Assembly: GCA_965651695.1 (NCBI GenBank)
Contig: CBFGTI010000006.1
Location: forward strand, 15,046-79,045
Source of the DNA: Imperialibacter sp965651695
GTDB taxonomy: Bacteria; Bacteroidota; Bacteroidia; Cytophagales; Cyclobacteriaceae
Direction: 5' to 3'
DNA length: 64,000 nucleotides
The position numbers and the translations under genes were made by a program. Shown here in pieces: positions 24,544 through 34,376 of the stretch (its first letter is position 1; each line of letters opens with the position of its first letter). The notes under the pieces are model-generated. The model saw only the letters and a list, made by a program, of their open reading frames with translations, made no database searches and was not told where the DNA came from.

Positions 24544-27171
24544 ATGACCGTAGAAAAAAGAAGGCTCGAAGAATGTAAACATGGGGTACCCTGGAAAAAA
24601 TGGGGGCCCTACCTGTCGGAGCGCCAATGGGGTACTGTAAGGGAAGACTATAGTAAACATGGTGTAGCCTGGGAGAGCCTTTCGCACGAAGCTGCACGCA
24701 GCAAAGCATACAGGTGGGGTGAAGATGGGCTTGGCGGCTTTTGCAATGAAGACCAGCGAATCTGCTTTGCCTGGGCATTCTGGAACCACAAAGATCCTAT
24801 TTTAAAAGAGCGGCTGTTCGGCTTATCGGGTGTGGAGGGCAACCACGGCGAAGATGTAAAGGAAATCTATTACTACCTCGACAGCACTCCCACGCATTCG
24901 TTCATGAAAATGCTGTACAAGTACCCGCAGCATGAATTTCCCTACAAGCAACTTCTCGAAAAAAACCAGCGAAGAAGCAAGAAAGAATCGGAATACGAGC
25001 TGATAGATACCGGATTGTTCAATAAAGACGAGTACTTCGACATATTCCTGAAGTATGCGAAGAACGACGTGGAGGATTTTCTGTTTGAAGCTGAGATTGT
25101 AAACAGAAGTAGCAAGGACGCGCCACTAACTGTACTCCCGACTTTCTGGTTCAGAAACACCTGGTCGTCGGGCAAGGACAAATTTATACCTTCGGTTGAA
25201 GAATTTAGCAGGCAGCACATGTTCTTGTCGCATCACCTGCTCGACGATTTCCATATCTACTTCGACGACAATGTAATCGAGCAGGTTTTTACCAACAACG
25301 AAACCAACCGTACAAAGCTTTACGGCATTCCAAACAGCCATAGCTTTTTGAAAGATGGCATCAACGACTACATCGTAAACGGAAATAAGGAAGCCGTTAA
25401 TCCTGAAAAAAGGGGCTCAAAGGCCAGCGGAGTATACCAGTTTCAGGTGCCAGCCAACGGCAGCGTGTCGGTTAGGGTAAGACTGAGCAGAAGCAAACTC
25501 AGCCATCCTTTTGAGGAGTTTGAGAAAATAATGGCCTTGCGCAGTGCTGAATGCGACTCCTTCTACCGCGCCCATCAGCACAAGGTTGCCGATAAGGACC
25601 TGAGAAACATACAGCGCCAGGCATACGCAGGCATGATGTGGAGCAAACAGTTTTACTACTACAATGTGAGAGAGTGGCTAAGTGGTGACCCCGGCCGCAT
25701 GCCTCCGCCGGAGGAGCGAAAAAGAGGGAGAAACCGGGAATGGCAACACATGGACAGCGCCCACATTATTTCTATGCCCGACAAATGGGAGTACCCCTGG
25801 TATGCTGCCTGGGATCTTGCCTTTCACTGTATCCCAATAGCACGGTTGGACCCCGAATTTGCGAAAGAACAACTGCTGCTGCTGCTAAAGGACGAATACA
25901 TGCACCCCAACGGGCAAATTCCCGCGTATGAATGGAACTTCAGCGATGTAAACCCGCCCGTTCATGCGTGGGCCGTGCTGCGGGTATTTAAGATGGACCG
26001 GAAGATGCACGGCAAAGCAGACTACGATTTCCTTCAAAAAGCCTTCAACAGGCTTCTTCTCAACTTTACCTGGTGGGTAAACCGGAAAGACGCCGAGGGA
26101 AACAACATCTTCCAGGGCGGATTTCTCGGGCTAGACAATATTGGCGTATTCGACAGAAACAGGCCATTGATTGAAGGGGCAACTCTTGAGCAGGCGGATT
26201 CAACCAGCTGGATGGCTATGTTTGCCCTCAATATGCTGCGCATGTCGCTCGACCTTGCCGAAGAATACCCTGCGTACCAGGACATGGCCAATAAATTCTT
26301 TGAGCACTTCCTGTACATAGCAGAGGCAATGAATAGCTCGGAAACTGACCAAATTACGCTATGGGACGATGAAGACAATTTTTACTATGATGTAATGCAC
26401 GTGCCGGGGGAGCGACCACACCAAATGAAGGTGAGGTCGATGGTTGGGCTCATCCCGCTATTTGCAATTGAGACGCTACGGCAGACCACCTACGACAAAT
26501 TACCGCAGTTTAGAGACAGGCTGGATTTTTTCATGAAGCAGCGGCCAAAATTAGCTTCGCTCGTGGCTCGTTGGGAAGACCCCGGACGTGGCGAACGCCG
26601 CCTGCTGTCGCTGCTGAGAGGCTTCAGAATGAAGAAAATTTTGGAGAGAATGCTCGACTCCGACGAATTTTTGTCTGAATATGGCGTGAGAGCTCTTTCT
26701 AAATACCATAAGGACAACCCCTACGTGCTGGAAATGAACGGCGAGAAATTCATTGTCAAATATTTGCCGGGCGAATCGGATTCTTCTTTTTTCGGTGGTA
26801 ACTCCAATTGGCGCGGCCCTGTGTGGTTTCCGGTAAACTACCTTATCATTGAGTCGCTTTACAAATTTCATTTCTACTATGGCGACGATTTTAAGATTGA
26901 ATACCCCACCAAGAGCGGCGAGTATATTACCATACGAGAGCTGGCAGGGATACTGGCCGAGAGACTTATCAAAATTTTTAAGAAAGACGCCGACGGTAAC
27001 CGCCCCGTATTCGGGAAAAATGAGAAGTTTCAAAAAGATCCGCATTTCAAAGACTACATTCTTTTTTATGAATACTTCAATGGCGACACAGGCGTAGGGC
27101 TTGGCGCTGAACACCAAACCGGCTGGACAGGTATGATTGCTGACATAATTCACAAATACTACAATCCCTAA
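24544..27171 (+). CDS. GH63-like (MGH1-type) glucosidase
   Basis: 875 residues from ATG 24544 (MTVEKRRLEEC); the frame is open to ATG 24508 but the added residues look random. There is no signal peptide, so it should be cytoplasmic. The N-terminal GPYLSERQWGTVREDYS and RWGEDGLGGF and the central (alpha/alpha)6 barrel motifs WAFWNHKDP, EWQHMDSAHI, WEYPWYAAWDLAFHCIP and EWNFSDVNPPVHAWA match the bacterial GH63-like group; the W-AWDL and EWNFSD acidic residues are candidate catalytic residues. Late features are SFFGGNSNWRGPVWFPVNYL and LGAEHQTGWTGM. GH63 enzymes cleave alpha-glucosidic bonds; the bacterial substrate may be glucosylglycerate, mannosylglycerate or alpha-glucosides. The next gene starts 11 bp after the stop. 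Confidence 0.88.
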   Translation: MTVEKRRLEECKHGVPWKKWGPYLSERQWGTVREDYSKHGVAWESLSHEAARSKAYRWGEDGLGGFCNEDQRICFAWAFWNHKDPILKERLFGLSGVEGNHGEDVKEIYYYLDSTPTHSFMKMLYKYPQHEFPYKQLLEKNQRRSKKESEYELIDTGLFNKDEYFDIFLKYAKNDVEDFLFEAEIVNRSSKDAPLTVLPTFWFRNTWSSGKDKFIPSVEEFSRQHMFLSHHLLDDFHIYFDDNVIEQVFTNNETNRTKLYGIPNSHSFLKDGINDYIVNGNKEAVNPEKRGSKASGVYQFQVPANGSVSVRVRLSRSKLSHPFEEFEKIMALRSAECDSFYRAHQHKVADKDLRNIQRQAYAGMMWSKQFYYYNVREWLSGDPGRMPPPEERKRGRNREWQHMDSAHIISMPDKWEYPWYAAWDLAFHCIPIARLDPEFAKEQLLLLLKDEYMHPNGQIPAYEWNFSDVNPPVHAWAVLRVFKMDRKMHGKADYDFLQKAFNRLLLNFTWWVNRKDAEGNNIFQGGFLGLDNIGVFDRNRPLIEGATLEQADSTSWMAMFALNMLRMSLDLAEEYPAYQDMANKFFEHFLYIAEAMNSSETDQITLWDDEDNFYYDVMHVPGERPHQMKVRSMVGLIPLFAIETLRQTTYDKLPQFRDRLDFFMKQRPKLASLVARWEDPGRGERRLLSLLRGFRMKKILERMLDSDEFLSEYGVRALSKYHKDNPYVLEMNGEKFIVKYLPGESDSSFFGGNSNWRGPVWFPVNYLIIESLYKFHFYYGDDFKIEYPTKSGEYITIRELAGILAERLIKIFKKDADGNRPVFGKNEKFQKDPHFKDYILFYEYFNGDTGVGLGAEHQTGWTGMIADIIHKYYNP

Positions 27172-27182
27172 AAGCGCTGCTT

Positions 27183-27731
27183 ATGTTTTCTTTCTTCAAA
27201 AAGAAAGAGGTGTTGCCGCCTGTTGCGGTGTATACCGACAAGGTGCAGATGTACAGGCAACTGATGGCCGGCTTAAGTGATGGCCGGCGTTCGCTGGTAG
27301 TATGCTTTTTCGAAAAAACCGCAAATGAACTGAAGGAGTTGCTAAACGCTGCGCAAATAAGCTCGGCAAAGATTGTGCTTGCCCCGGTTTCGCACAAAGA
27401 TATGAACGGTGCTGAGCAAGTGCTTATGGCTGAGATTTATCCTACTGCTACTTTTTATACACAAACAATCAGCTCACTAACCACGGCGGGCAGGCCCATT
27501 CTGAAGGTTTTCTCTTCTCTCGACAATCCCTTCTTCTCTCATTTTGGCGGAGATAAGCTCAAAACCCTTACGGCTCGGCTTGGGATGCAAAACGACGAAG
27601 CCATTGTCCATCCAATGATCGATAGAGCGATTCAAAACGCGCAAACCAAAACCGAAAGCCGCCTGGCCTCCGAACGAAAAGCAACCTCAATCGAGGAGTG
27701 GTTCTCGCTTAATCAGCTGCCGTCGCGGTAG
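27183..27731 (+). CDS. Hypothetical protein co-transcribed with GH63-like gene
   Basis: 182 residues starting 11 bp after the glucosidase stop codon. No signal peptide. The sequence begins MFSFFKKKEVLPPVAVYTDK and continues with a mixed alpha/beta core: RRSLVVCFFEKTANELKELLNAAQ, KIVLAPVSHKD, AEIYPTATFYTQTISSL, ILKVFSSLDNPFFSHFGGDKL and a C-terminal IEEWFSLNQLP. The central part is reminiscent of Rossmann-like beta-alpha-beta units with a late acidic tail, but I cannot assign a family. Tight spacing implies co-expression with the glucosidase; a functional link is unproven. Confidence 0.65.
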   Translation: MFSFFKKKEVLPPVAVYTDKVQMYRQLMAGLSDGRRSLVVCFFEKTANELKELLNAAQISSAKIVLAPVSHKDMNGAEQVLMAEIYPTATFYTQTISSLTTAGRPILKVFSSLDNPFFSHFGGDKLKTLTARLGMQNDEAIVHPMIDRAIQNAQTKTESRLASERKATSIEEWFSLNQLPSR

Positions 27732-27904
27732 AAGTGAGTTGGCCTCCAACACCCAACGGAGCAGCTATTCGCTGCAACTGGCTCACTTAAAGATCTATAC
27801 CAATAATTGAGAGTTTAATTACAAAGCTATTATATTAGTGCTTCCTTTTTGCCGACCTGGTACATCGCTTATTAAAATGGTTTCATTTTTTGCTCTCTTT
27901 CAAC

Positions 27905-28453
27905 ATGAAAAAGCTATGCATGTATGCCTTGTCGCTGCTTCCCCTCACTTTTGCATGTGGCGACGAAGGGGTGGGGTTTAATATCACGAAGAAAGTCCCC
28001 GTAATTTTCAATGTAGAAATTCCGGCCAACGATCCCGTTGTGCTCATTTCTCCGCCCGATTTTATTGAAACTTACAGACTTCGGGACGTAGGAGCCTTTG
28101 ACGACGTATTGTCTAATCTCGACGAAACAAACGGGTTGATTGTCAATGAAATCAGCTACTCTATTACCGAAGTTGACCCGGACGAGGAAATAACGATTGA
28201 CGAAATAAGATTAAATGTAACTTCTTCCGGCGCGGAGCAGCGCAGCGTGCTGGGCATTTCGGGTACATTGCAAAACACGCCCGAAACCAAAGCAACTGTA
28301 ACCAGCAGCGATATTAATATAATAGCCGAGATATTACTAAACTACCAGGAGGTAGATAACATACTGGTTTTCTACCTGCCTGAGGCGCCGGCTAACGATC
28401 TTAACTTTGTGGTTACGCTCTATTACGATGTTACTGTAAGAGCCCGTTTCTAA
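27905..28453 (+). CDS. Hypothetical lipoprotein
   Basis: 182 residues from ATG 27905 (MKKLCMYALSLLPLTFAC); an upstream TTG at 27890 is less likely. Lipobox LTFAC predicts lipid anchoring. The mature chain is beta-rich (FNITKKVPVIFNVEIPANDP, GLIVNEISYSITEVDPDEEITIDEI, FYLPEAPANDLNFVVTLYYDVTVRA). No family recognised. It lies 17 bp before the outer-membrane beta-barrel gene below, so the two are probably an operon. Confidence 0.68.
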   Translation: MKKLCMYALSLLPLTFACGDEGVGFNITKKVPVIFNVEIPANDPVVLISPPDFIETYRLRDVGAFDDVLSNLDETNGLIVNEISYSITEVDPDEEITIDEIRLNVTSSGAEQRSVLGISGTLQNTPETKATVTSSDINIIAEILLNYQEVDNILVFYLPEAPANDLNFVVTLYYDVTVRARF

Positions 28454-28470
28454 TCAATCTATCCAACCCT

Positions 28471-29481
28471 ATGAGAAAGCTTTTGTTACAATTTCTGCTG
28501 ATAGTAGCCGGCACGGGTGCCGGGGCGCAGGATCTCGACATATTTATTGAGGGCGGAAGTGATGATGCCGAGCGCCTGCTGAAAAATTATTTTGAACCTG
28601 CCTTCAACGGGTTTGCTTATGGGTTAACCAATGGATGGGCCAATACCGCCAAACCGCACCGGCCGCTCGGTTTTGATGTCACCATCACCGCATCGGTGTC
28701 TTTTGTGCCCGACAAGCTAAGGTACTTTAAGTTTGACCACCGCGACTACGAGAATGTAACCCTTGCCGACCCGGCACGAGATATGCTGCCAACTATCTTC
28801 GGCCCCAACCTCAACGCCGACGATATTCCGGAAATAGTCTTCAACGAGGGGTCGGAGGACGAAGTGAAATTTAGCAGTCCTACCGGGTTGGGAATGAAGG
28901 AAGAAGTAGGCTTTAACGCCGTACCAGCACCCATGATTCAGGCCGGGTTTGGTCTGTTGAAAGAGACTGATCTTAAGGTACGGTTCATGCCCCGTATAAC
29001 CCAACAAATTAACGATATAGAAGTAAGCGTGGGCATGTTGGGCTTCGGTGTGCTACACGACATAAAGCAGTACGTGCCAGCCTTCGCATTTTCTCCTTTC
29101 GAGCTTTCAATGCTGGTGGGCTTTAGCCGAATCGGCCTTGAAATTACTCCCGACACAAGCAAACCAGGCAACATCACCAGGATAGGCGTAAAAGGTGGCA
29201 CGCTGCAGTTTTTAGGAAGCAAAGACTTTACCAAGCTTCTTACTGTTTATGGCGGCGTTGGTCTCAACGGCGCCTTTACAAGAGCCCGGCTGGAAGGGAG
29301 CTACGAGATAGAGAGTTCCCTGGAACCCCTTATCGACCCGCTCGACTTTAAGTTCAATAATTTTAGCCCGCGGGCTACCGCTGGTCTACGGCTCAACCTG
29401 GCACTGCTTACGTTTCACCTCGACTACACGCTGCAAAAATACAACACGTTTTCTACCGGCCTGGGCTTAACCATCAGATGA
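28471..29481 (+). CDS. Outer-membrane beta-barrel-like protein (DUF6588-like)
   Basis: 336 residues with a signal peptide (MRKLLLQFLLIVAGTGAGA-QD). The chain contains long amphipathic beta strands typical of an outer-membrane barrel, such as GFDVTITASVSFVP, GVKGGTLQFLGSKDF, LLTVYGGVGLNGAFT and the final LALLTFHLDYTLQKYNTFSTGLGLTIR with terminal aromatic or charged residues. The N-terminal LLKNYFEPAFNGFAYGLTNGWANTAKPHRPLGFDVT and the later GFGVLHDIKQYVPAF fit the Bacteroidota group I recall as DUF6588. Function unknown. Gene order with the preceding lipoprotein (17-bp gap) suggests they work together in the outer membrane. Confidence 0.72.
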   Translation: MRKLLLQFLLIVAGTGAGAQDLDIFIEGGSDDAERLLKNYFEPAFNGFAYGLTNGWANTAKPHRPLGFDVTITASVSFVPDKLRYFKFDHRDYENVTLADPARDMLPTIFGPNLNADDIPEIVFNEGSEDEVKFSSPTGLGMKEEVGFNAVPAPMIQAGFGLLKETDLKVRFMPRITQQINDIEVSVGMLGFGVLHDIKQYVPAFAFSPFELSMLVGFSRIGLEITPDTSKPGNITRIGVKGGTLQFLGSKDFTKLLTVYGGVGLNGAFTRARLEGSYEIESSLEPLIDPLDFKFNNFSPRATAGLRLNLALLTFHLDYTLQKYNTFSTGLGLTIR

Positions 29482-29711
29482 TACCCAACTCAGGACGGCA
29501 TTCGGCGCAAGTTTAGATCACAACCAAAGGGCGAGATTGAAGCCGGGGAGCAATTTTTGCTGAAGCAGCTAGCCAGGGTTGCGCCGATTTGTGCAACGCG
29601 AAATGTATGAGTTCCAGATCGTATTTGTCCTGGTTCACCGATGGCTTCACCTTCGTGAGCAAACGTCAAAAAAAACGCTGCCTGCGATAACGGAGACGTG
29701 AAAATGGGTCC

Positions 29712-29741
29712 TTTGAATATTGGATTTTCTGCTTAACTTTC
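29712..29741 (+). promoter_or_regulatory. Likely promoter of cold-shock gene
   Basis: TTTG at 29712-29715 is followed after 18 bp by TAACTTTC at 29734-29741, one mismatch from the Bacteroidota TTTG-N(17-23)-TAnnTTTG consensus. It places the transcription start about 25-30 bp before the GTG start codon. Confidence 0.55.
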
Positions 29742-29774
29742 GAAAATTTTATTCAATACAAACAATTACAACAA

Positions 29775-29969
29775 GTGAAAGAAGGAATAGTAAAGTTCTT
29801 CAATGACTCCAAAGGTTATGGTTTCATTAAAGATGCCGAATCAGACAAAGAATACTTTGTACACGTATCTGGCCTGGTAGATGAAGTAAGGCAGAACGAC
29901 GAAGTAACCTATGAACTCAAAGAAGGAAAAAAAGGCTTGAACGCCGTCAATGTTAGAGTAGTAAGTTAA
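29775..29969 (+). CDS. Cold-shock domain protein (CspA family)
   Basis: 64 residues, starting at GTG 29775 (KEGIVKFFNDSKGYGFIKD). It is a single cold-shock domain, with RNP1 KGYGFI at residues 13-18 and RNP2 YFVHVS at 27-32, ending VNVRVVS. These proteins bind single-stranded nucleic acids and melt RNA structure. Length is normal for the family. A terminator follows directly. Confidence 0.95.
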   Translation: MKEGIVKFFNDSKGYGFIKDAESDKEYFVHVSGLVDEVRQNDEVTYELKEGKKGLNAVNVRVVS

Positions 29970-29989
29970 ACTTTCTATAAAACATTTCT

Positions 29990-30017
29990 AAAAGCCAGGA
30001 ACACCACCTGGCTTTTT
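29990..30017 (+). terminator. Rho-independent terminator after cold-shock gene
   Basis: AAAAGCCAGG pairs with CCTGGCTTTT across a 7-nt loop and ends in a T-run. It also serves as the boundary with the convergent acyltransferase gene at 30022. Confidence 0.88.
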
Positions 30018-30021
30018 CGTT

Positions 30022-31245
30022 TTAGAGCTTAATAAAAATTTTCTTTCTGTACAGCAACCACACAGGTATATAACAAATAACCAGCGAATACAGCAGCGCC
30101 CAGCAGAGAGAAGACATTTTCTCGGGCAGGCCAACATCAACAAGTCCTTCGTAAACCCAAGCCCGCAGCGGAAAATTAATCAACCCGAATATTTTTAAGA
30201 GAACGCCGTGCAACACGTAGGCTGTTACGGCATTTGTGCCGAACACCACACCCATTTTTGCCCATTTGGAATAACCCTGTATATCAATAAGCCAAATAAA
30301 GAATGCTAGCGCCATAGTGGCTAGGCCGGAGGTGTACAATACATATGAGCTTGTCCAGATAGGCTTATTGATGGGAAAAAACCAGCCCCAAACGCTCCCC
30401 ACCACAAAAGCCGAAAAACCGGCAAAGAAAAGCCATATTACTTTTTTCTCAATGGGTAGTTTGGCTAAAATCAGCCTGCCGGCGAGCAAGCCTGTAATGC
30501 CGGTGGCAATAGCCGGAAATGTGCTGAGCAAACCTTCCGGGTCCCACGTCTTTTCCCACATGGCGCCCGGTAGAAGCCGCCTGTCTACCCAAGCCTGGAG
30601 GTTGGTGCCTGGCTCAAAATTTGGTGCGATAAAATTCGGGCCTATTTGCCTGATACCTTCCACGGCCACCATGCCACTGCTTCGCAGTGTTTCACCCGTA
30701 ACAAGTGCCTGTTGAATAACATCGTCAACAGGTACAGGCACGAGGGCCATTACTGCCCAGTATCCCAGCAAAAGTACGGCAGCCCATTTTGCCTGCGTTT
30801 TCCACCCAGAGTTTAAAAACAGTAGGGAGCATATGAGAAAAACTATACTGATCCGCTGAAGTACTCCGGCAACACGAACATTCGAAAAATCGAACTTCGG
30901 AAAAAGCCAGAGGAACAATCCGAGCGCAAATATTTTTAGCGACCGTATGATGATTTTTTTCACCATCTCATTTTTTGGCTTCCCCAATTCAACCTGCCGG
31001 TTAAATGCCAGGGCAATAGAAACACCCACTATGTACAGAAAAAAAGGAAAGACAAAGTCGGTGGGCGTGGTGCCGTGCCATGGTTTATGCAAAAGCGGCC
31101 CGTATACGTGGCCCCACGACCCCGGCACATTTACGATTATCATACCGGCAACGGTGAAACCACGAAAAGCATCGAGCGAAAGTAACCTGCCCCGTGACAT
31201 GAGGTCGCCTGAAGCCTGTGTGGAGTGGCTTGGAGAGTCGGACAT
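30022..31245 (-). CDS. DUF5009 / heparan-alpha-glucosaminide acetyltransferase-like membrane protein (NagX type)
   Basis: 407 residues from ATG 31245 (MSDSPSHS); the longer frame up to 31386 adds an unconvincing extension. There are about ten membrane segments. The motif RLLSLDAFRGFTVAGMIIVNVPGSW is the hallmark of this family, followed by PLLHKPWHGTTPTDFVFPFFLYIVGVSIA (containing the conserved His of the acetyl-transfer site) and GVLQRISIVF. The C-terminus has FGTNAVTAYVLHGVLLK. Relatives transfer acetyl groups across the membrane to N-terminal amino sugars (HGSNAT) or transport sugars (NagX). Here a sugar role is plausible because of the neighbouring glucan genes, but the substrate is open. 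Confidence 0.88.
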   Translation of the reverse strand: MSDSPSHSTQASGDLMSRGRLLSLDAFRGFTVAGMIIVNVPGSWGHVYGPLLHKPWHGTTPTDFVFPFFLYIVGVSIALAFNRQVELGKPKNEMVKKIIIRSLKIFALGLFLWLFPKFDFSNVRVAGVLQRISIVFLICSLLFLNSGWKTQAKWAAVLLLGYWAVMALVPVPVDDVIQQALVTGETLRSSGMVAVEGIRQIGPNFIAPNFEPGTNLQAWVDRRLLPGAMWEKTWDPEGLLSTFPAIATGITGLLAGRLILAKLPIEKKVIWLFFAGFSAFVVGSVWGWFFPINKPIWTSSYVLYTSGLATMALAFFIWLIDIQGYSKWAKMGVVFGTNAVTAYVLHGVLLKIFGLINFPLRAWVYEGLVDVGLPEKMSSLCWALLYSLVICYIPVWLLYRKKIFIKL

Positions 31246-31397
31246 TTTTTTGAAAAAAGTAGGTAGAAAAACAAAAGATAGGCAGAAGTAACTGAATGCA
31301 CAACTGGGAATTAGTCCGTGCACGTACCGACCTGATATTCGGAGTATCCGGAGGACATTGACAACCATGCCCTCCAGCAAAAACAAGTTGGGAAATG

Positions 31398-31426
31398 AAA
31401 AAAAAGGAGGTTTTCCTACCTCCTTT
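31398..31426 (-). terminator. Rho-independent terminator after malQ
   Basis: Read on the minus strand, AAAGGAGGT pairs with ACCTCCTTT across a 6-nt loop and is followed by a run of T's. It ends the minus-strand transcript coming from the 4-alpha-glucanotransferase. Confidence 0.8.
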
Positions 31427-31449
31427 CGTCGTCGGCACGATGCCAGTTG

Positions 31450-34185
31450 TTAATACCCCCTGCTCCTCCCCGATCGATCTATCATCTGCTTTAACTTGCC
31501 GTTAAACGACTGTTCAGAAACCAACTGCTCTAGGGTGAGGTGCATCCTGTATTTCCAGTAGTGTTGCGGAATGGCCGGCACGTTTATTCTCTCCTCGGGC
31601 GGATAGGTCCTTCTCAGCTGGCCGTCCATAGCCAGTAGGTCCTGAATTGGGAAAATGGCCCACATAGCGGGCGAGTGCAGGTGCTGCTCCAGAATTTTCG
31701 CTACAAGCCACGGCTCGCAAAACTGTGGGGCTTCACCAGCCAGGCCGAGAATGTGGTTGTAGAACCTTTGCGTTGCAGCGCGGTCTTCTTCCCACCAGCC
31801 TCTCAATGTAGACGTATCATGGCTTGATGTGGTTGTTACGGCGAGGTAGGGCGTATCGGCAGGGTGCCAGAATTCCCATTCGGGGTTGTTGGGCATTCGC
31901 TGCACGGCCAGGCTAAGCATCTGCAATTCGGCCATTACGCCAGGCACGCTCTCGGGCACCATGCCCAGGTCTTCCCCACAAATCAGCATGTCGGTGGCCG
32001 ACTTTATCGCCGGCAGCTTCTCCATGGCCCTGTCTCGCCAAAAGTCGTTGTGGCGCTTGTAGAAATAGTGGTTGTACAGTCTGTTGAGCACATCCTTTAC
32101 GTCGTTGCCGAGGTCGCGGTAGCTGTAGGTGCTATGGAAGCCTATTCGCGGATTGAATGCCTTGCCTGAAGAAAGCGGCGCTTCCAAAAACAAGATCTCA
32201 GACTGCAACCTGAACATCTGGTTCCTCATCCACAGATGGTGGTCGGCGTCATCCGGGTTTTGTTCAATTACATGATCGAAATGGGCCTTAAGCTTCCGCT
32301 GCGTTTCAAATTCGGGAAGAAAGTAAAAGTGATCGTGCTTGTACTCCCTCAGGTAGGTCTCCCGTACCGACTCGGCTTGGGCGCCGAAAATTTCGGCCAA
32401 CATATAATTCCTGATATAGGGTCGGCAAAACCGTTCTTTATCAAAATACAGTCCCCAGCTACTCAGCTCTTCCACAGTAAATGGCAGCGAGGGATTAAAA
32501 TGCCCTAACAACCCTTCCACAGCATCCATCGGGATTTCCCATATCCGAAAAAATCCGAGAATGTGGTCAATGCGAAAAACATCGAAGTAGTCAGCCATTT
32601 TTGACAGGCGTTCCTTCCACCATGCGTAGCCATCCTTGGCCATTTCTTGCCAGTTGTAGGTAGGAAAACCCCAGTTCTGCCCGGTTATTGAAAAGTCGTC
32701 GGGCGGTGCCCCAGCCTGGCTGTCCATATTATACAAATGCGGCGCCACCCAGGCATCGGCACTATAGCGGTAAATACCAATGGGGATATCGCCCTTTAAC
32801 ACAACGCCTTTACTTCTTGCGTAGGCTGTGGCTTCTTTCAGTTGTTTATCCAGGTGAAACTGAATAAAGTAGTGTACCGCTACGTCGTCGAAATGGTCGT
32901 TGGCGGGATCAGCATATTTCGATATCTCCTTTTCATTATACCGGGCATATTTTGGCCATTTAGCAAAATCAGGAGTCTTGTACTGGTCTCTGAGGCAAGA
33001 AAAAACGGCATAAGGCACAAGCCACTTCTTGTTTCTTTCGAAGAAGGCCTTAAACTCTTTCTTCTTCAGGAAAGTCGCCTTTTGCTCATCGTAGGCCAGT
33101 TTGAAGTACCTGGACTTCGCCTGCATTACCTTTTCGTATGGCACATGATCCTGCGCATTCAGGTTCTTTCTAATGTCGTCAAATTCCTTTTGTTGCTTCG
33201 CATCCTTTAGCGGGCCAATGGCTGCCAGGTTTGCATATATGGGGTGTAAGGCAAACACTGAAATGCCTGCATAGGGATACGAATCGATCCATGTATGAGT
33301 AGCCACAGTGTCGTTGACCGGCAGCACCTGAATAAGCTTATTCCCGGTTTGTACGGCCCAGTCGGTCAGCAACTTAATGTCGGTAAACTCGCCAACACCG
33401 GTGCCCTGCTCCGTTCGCAGCGAAAAAACCGGGATAGCCACTCCAGCCCCGCGCCAGTTGCCCGACTGAAATCTGAAGTCTTCGTCGGCCTGTACTATCA
33501 GTTCTTTTTTGTCCAATTGCGACGGGAATGGCAAATAGCGGTTTTCGCCTCCCTCCCATTCCACCACCTTTTTGGTTTTGGTGTTGTACAGGACATACTT
33601 GTATTGGACGGGCAGGTCGCTCGCCTCCACCGGCACCTCACACTGCCATGTCGGAAAATGCCTGTTATCCATTAGCACAACCCGCTTCTCATTCCATTGT
33701 CCCAGCTGCTCGCAGTCGCCCAATATACCGACGCGAAAGCCTTTTCCCACACGTGGCAGCCGAAGCTCGAAACGACAATAAACAGCGTTCCGCTCATAGC
33801 CAAATTCGGTCTCGTATTTATCGGGCTGAAAGAATGCCTGCAAAAAGGGAGACGTGTAAAGCGGGTTTTGCTGATCCCACTTCGATCTCCAGTAATCTCT
33901 GATACTGATACTGCCGAACCTTCCTTTATCCACCGGATGAAGCCGGTTTGAGCCTGTTTCCCACTCAATGGAACCGTTGCGTTCGTCGAGTACAAAATAT
34001 CTGTAGGCCAACGATTCAGCTTCCTTTTCCGATATATCTACCTCAAGGCTCCAGTGTTCGCCGCCGCCAAAATTCATGGCAGCAGCCTTGCCGGTATCCC
34101 ATTTACCCAGTTTACCAGCCGATCCGCAAACAAATAAGCGTTGCCCCCATACCGTGCGGTAATCAATTCTAAATTTTATTTTCAT
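31450..34185 (-). CDS. malQ: 4-alpha-glucanotransferase with N-terminal CBM20 modules (DPE2-like)
   Basis: 911 residues, no signal peptide. Residues 1-110 and about 120-235 are two CBM20-like starch-binding modules (GSAGKLGKWDTGKAAAMNF and GDCEQLGQWNEKRVVLMDN both show the LGxWD pattern). The GH77 domain follows from about residue 245: IPVFSLRTEQGTGVGEF, FRIDHILGFFRIW (nucleophile Asp near 540), ICGEDLGMVPESV (acid/base Glu near 733) and SSHDTSTLRGWW (third Asp near 785). It transfers glucosyl units between alpha-1,4-glucans and breaks down maltodextrins. The tandem CBM20 arrangement matches the DPE2 branch, which in plants uses maltose and glycogen. It sits between the acyltransferase gene and the MFS transporter, all on the minus strand. 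Confidence 0.94.
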   Translation of the reverse strand: MKIKFRIDYRTVWGQRLFVCGSAGKLGKWDTGKAAAMNFGGGEHWSLEVDISEKEAESLAYRYFVLDERNGSIEWETGSNRLHPVDKGRFGSISIRDYWRSKWDQQNPLYTSPFLQAFFQPDKYETEFGYERNAVYCRFELRLPRVGKGFRVGILGDCEQLGQWNEKRVVLMDNRHFPTWQCEVPVEASDLPVQYKYVLYNTKTKKVVEWEGGENRYLPFPSQLDKKELIVQADEDFRFQSGNWRGAGVAIPVFSLRTEQGTGVGEFTDIKLLTDWAVQTGNKLIQVLPVNDTVATHTWIDSYPYAGISVFALHPIYANLAAIGPLKDAKQQKEFDDIRKNLNAQDHVPYEKVMQAKSRYFKLAYDEQKATFLKKKEFKAFFERNKKWLVPYAVFSCLRDQYKTPDFAKWPKYARYNEKEISKYADPANDHFDDVAVHYFIQFHLDKQLKEATAYARSKGVVLKGDIPIGIYRYSADAWVAPHLYNMDSQAGAPPDDFSITGQNWGFPTYNWQEMAKDGYAWWKERLSKMADYFDVFRIDHILGFFRIWEIPMDAVEGLLGHFNPSLPFTVEELSSWGLYFDKERFCRPYIRNYMLAEIFGAQAESVRETYLREYKHDHFYFLPEFETQRKLKAHFDHVIEQNPDDADHHLWMRNQMFRLQSEILFLEAPLSSGKAFNPRIGFHSTYSYRDLGNDVKDVLNRLYNHYFYKRHNDFWRDRAMEKLPAIKSATDMLICGEDLGMVPESVPGVMAELQMLSLAVQRMPNNPEWEFWHPADTPYLAVTTTSSHDTSTLRGWWEEDRAATQRFYNHILGLAGEAPQFCEPWLVAKILEQHLHSPAMWAIFPIQDLLAMDGQLRRTYPPEERINVPAIPQHYWKYRMHLTLEQLVSEQSFNGKLKQMIDRSGRSRGY

Positions 34186-34376
34186 TTAAACTTCAGACCG
34201 ATTTTTTGTGATTATCTCAAACATTACGCTGTCACTATTTTCAAACGCAACACCACCTTCAACATTGCCAAAAAATAGAAACTGCCGGCACTCAAATGCC
34301 TGCAAATATAAGAGCATAATCGGGAAATGAATTATTGGCTACAAGCTCATATACTGCAGGTCGAAATGCCCACCGA

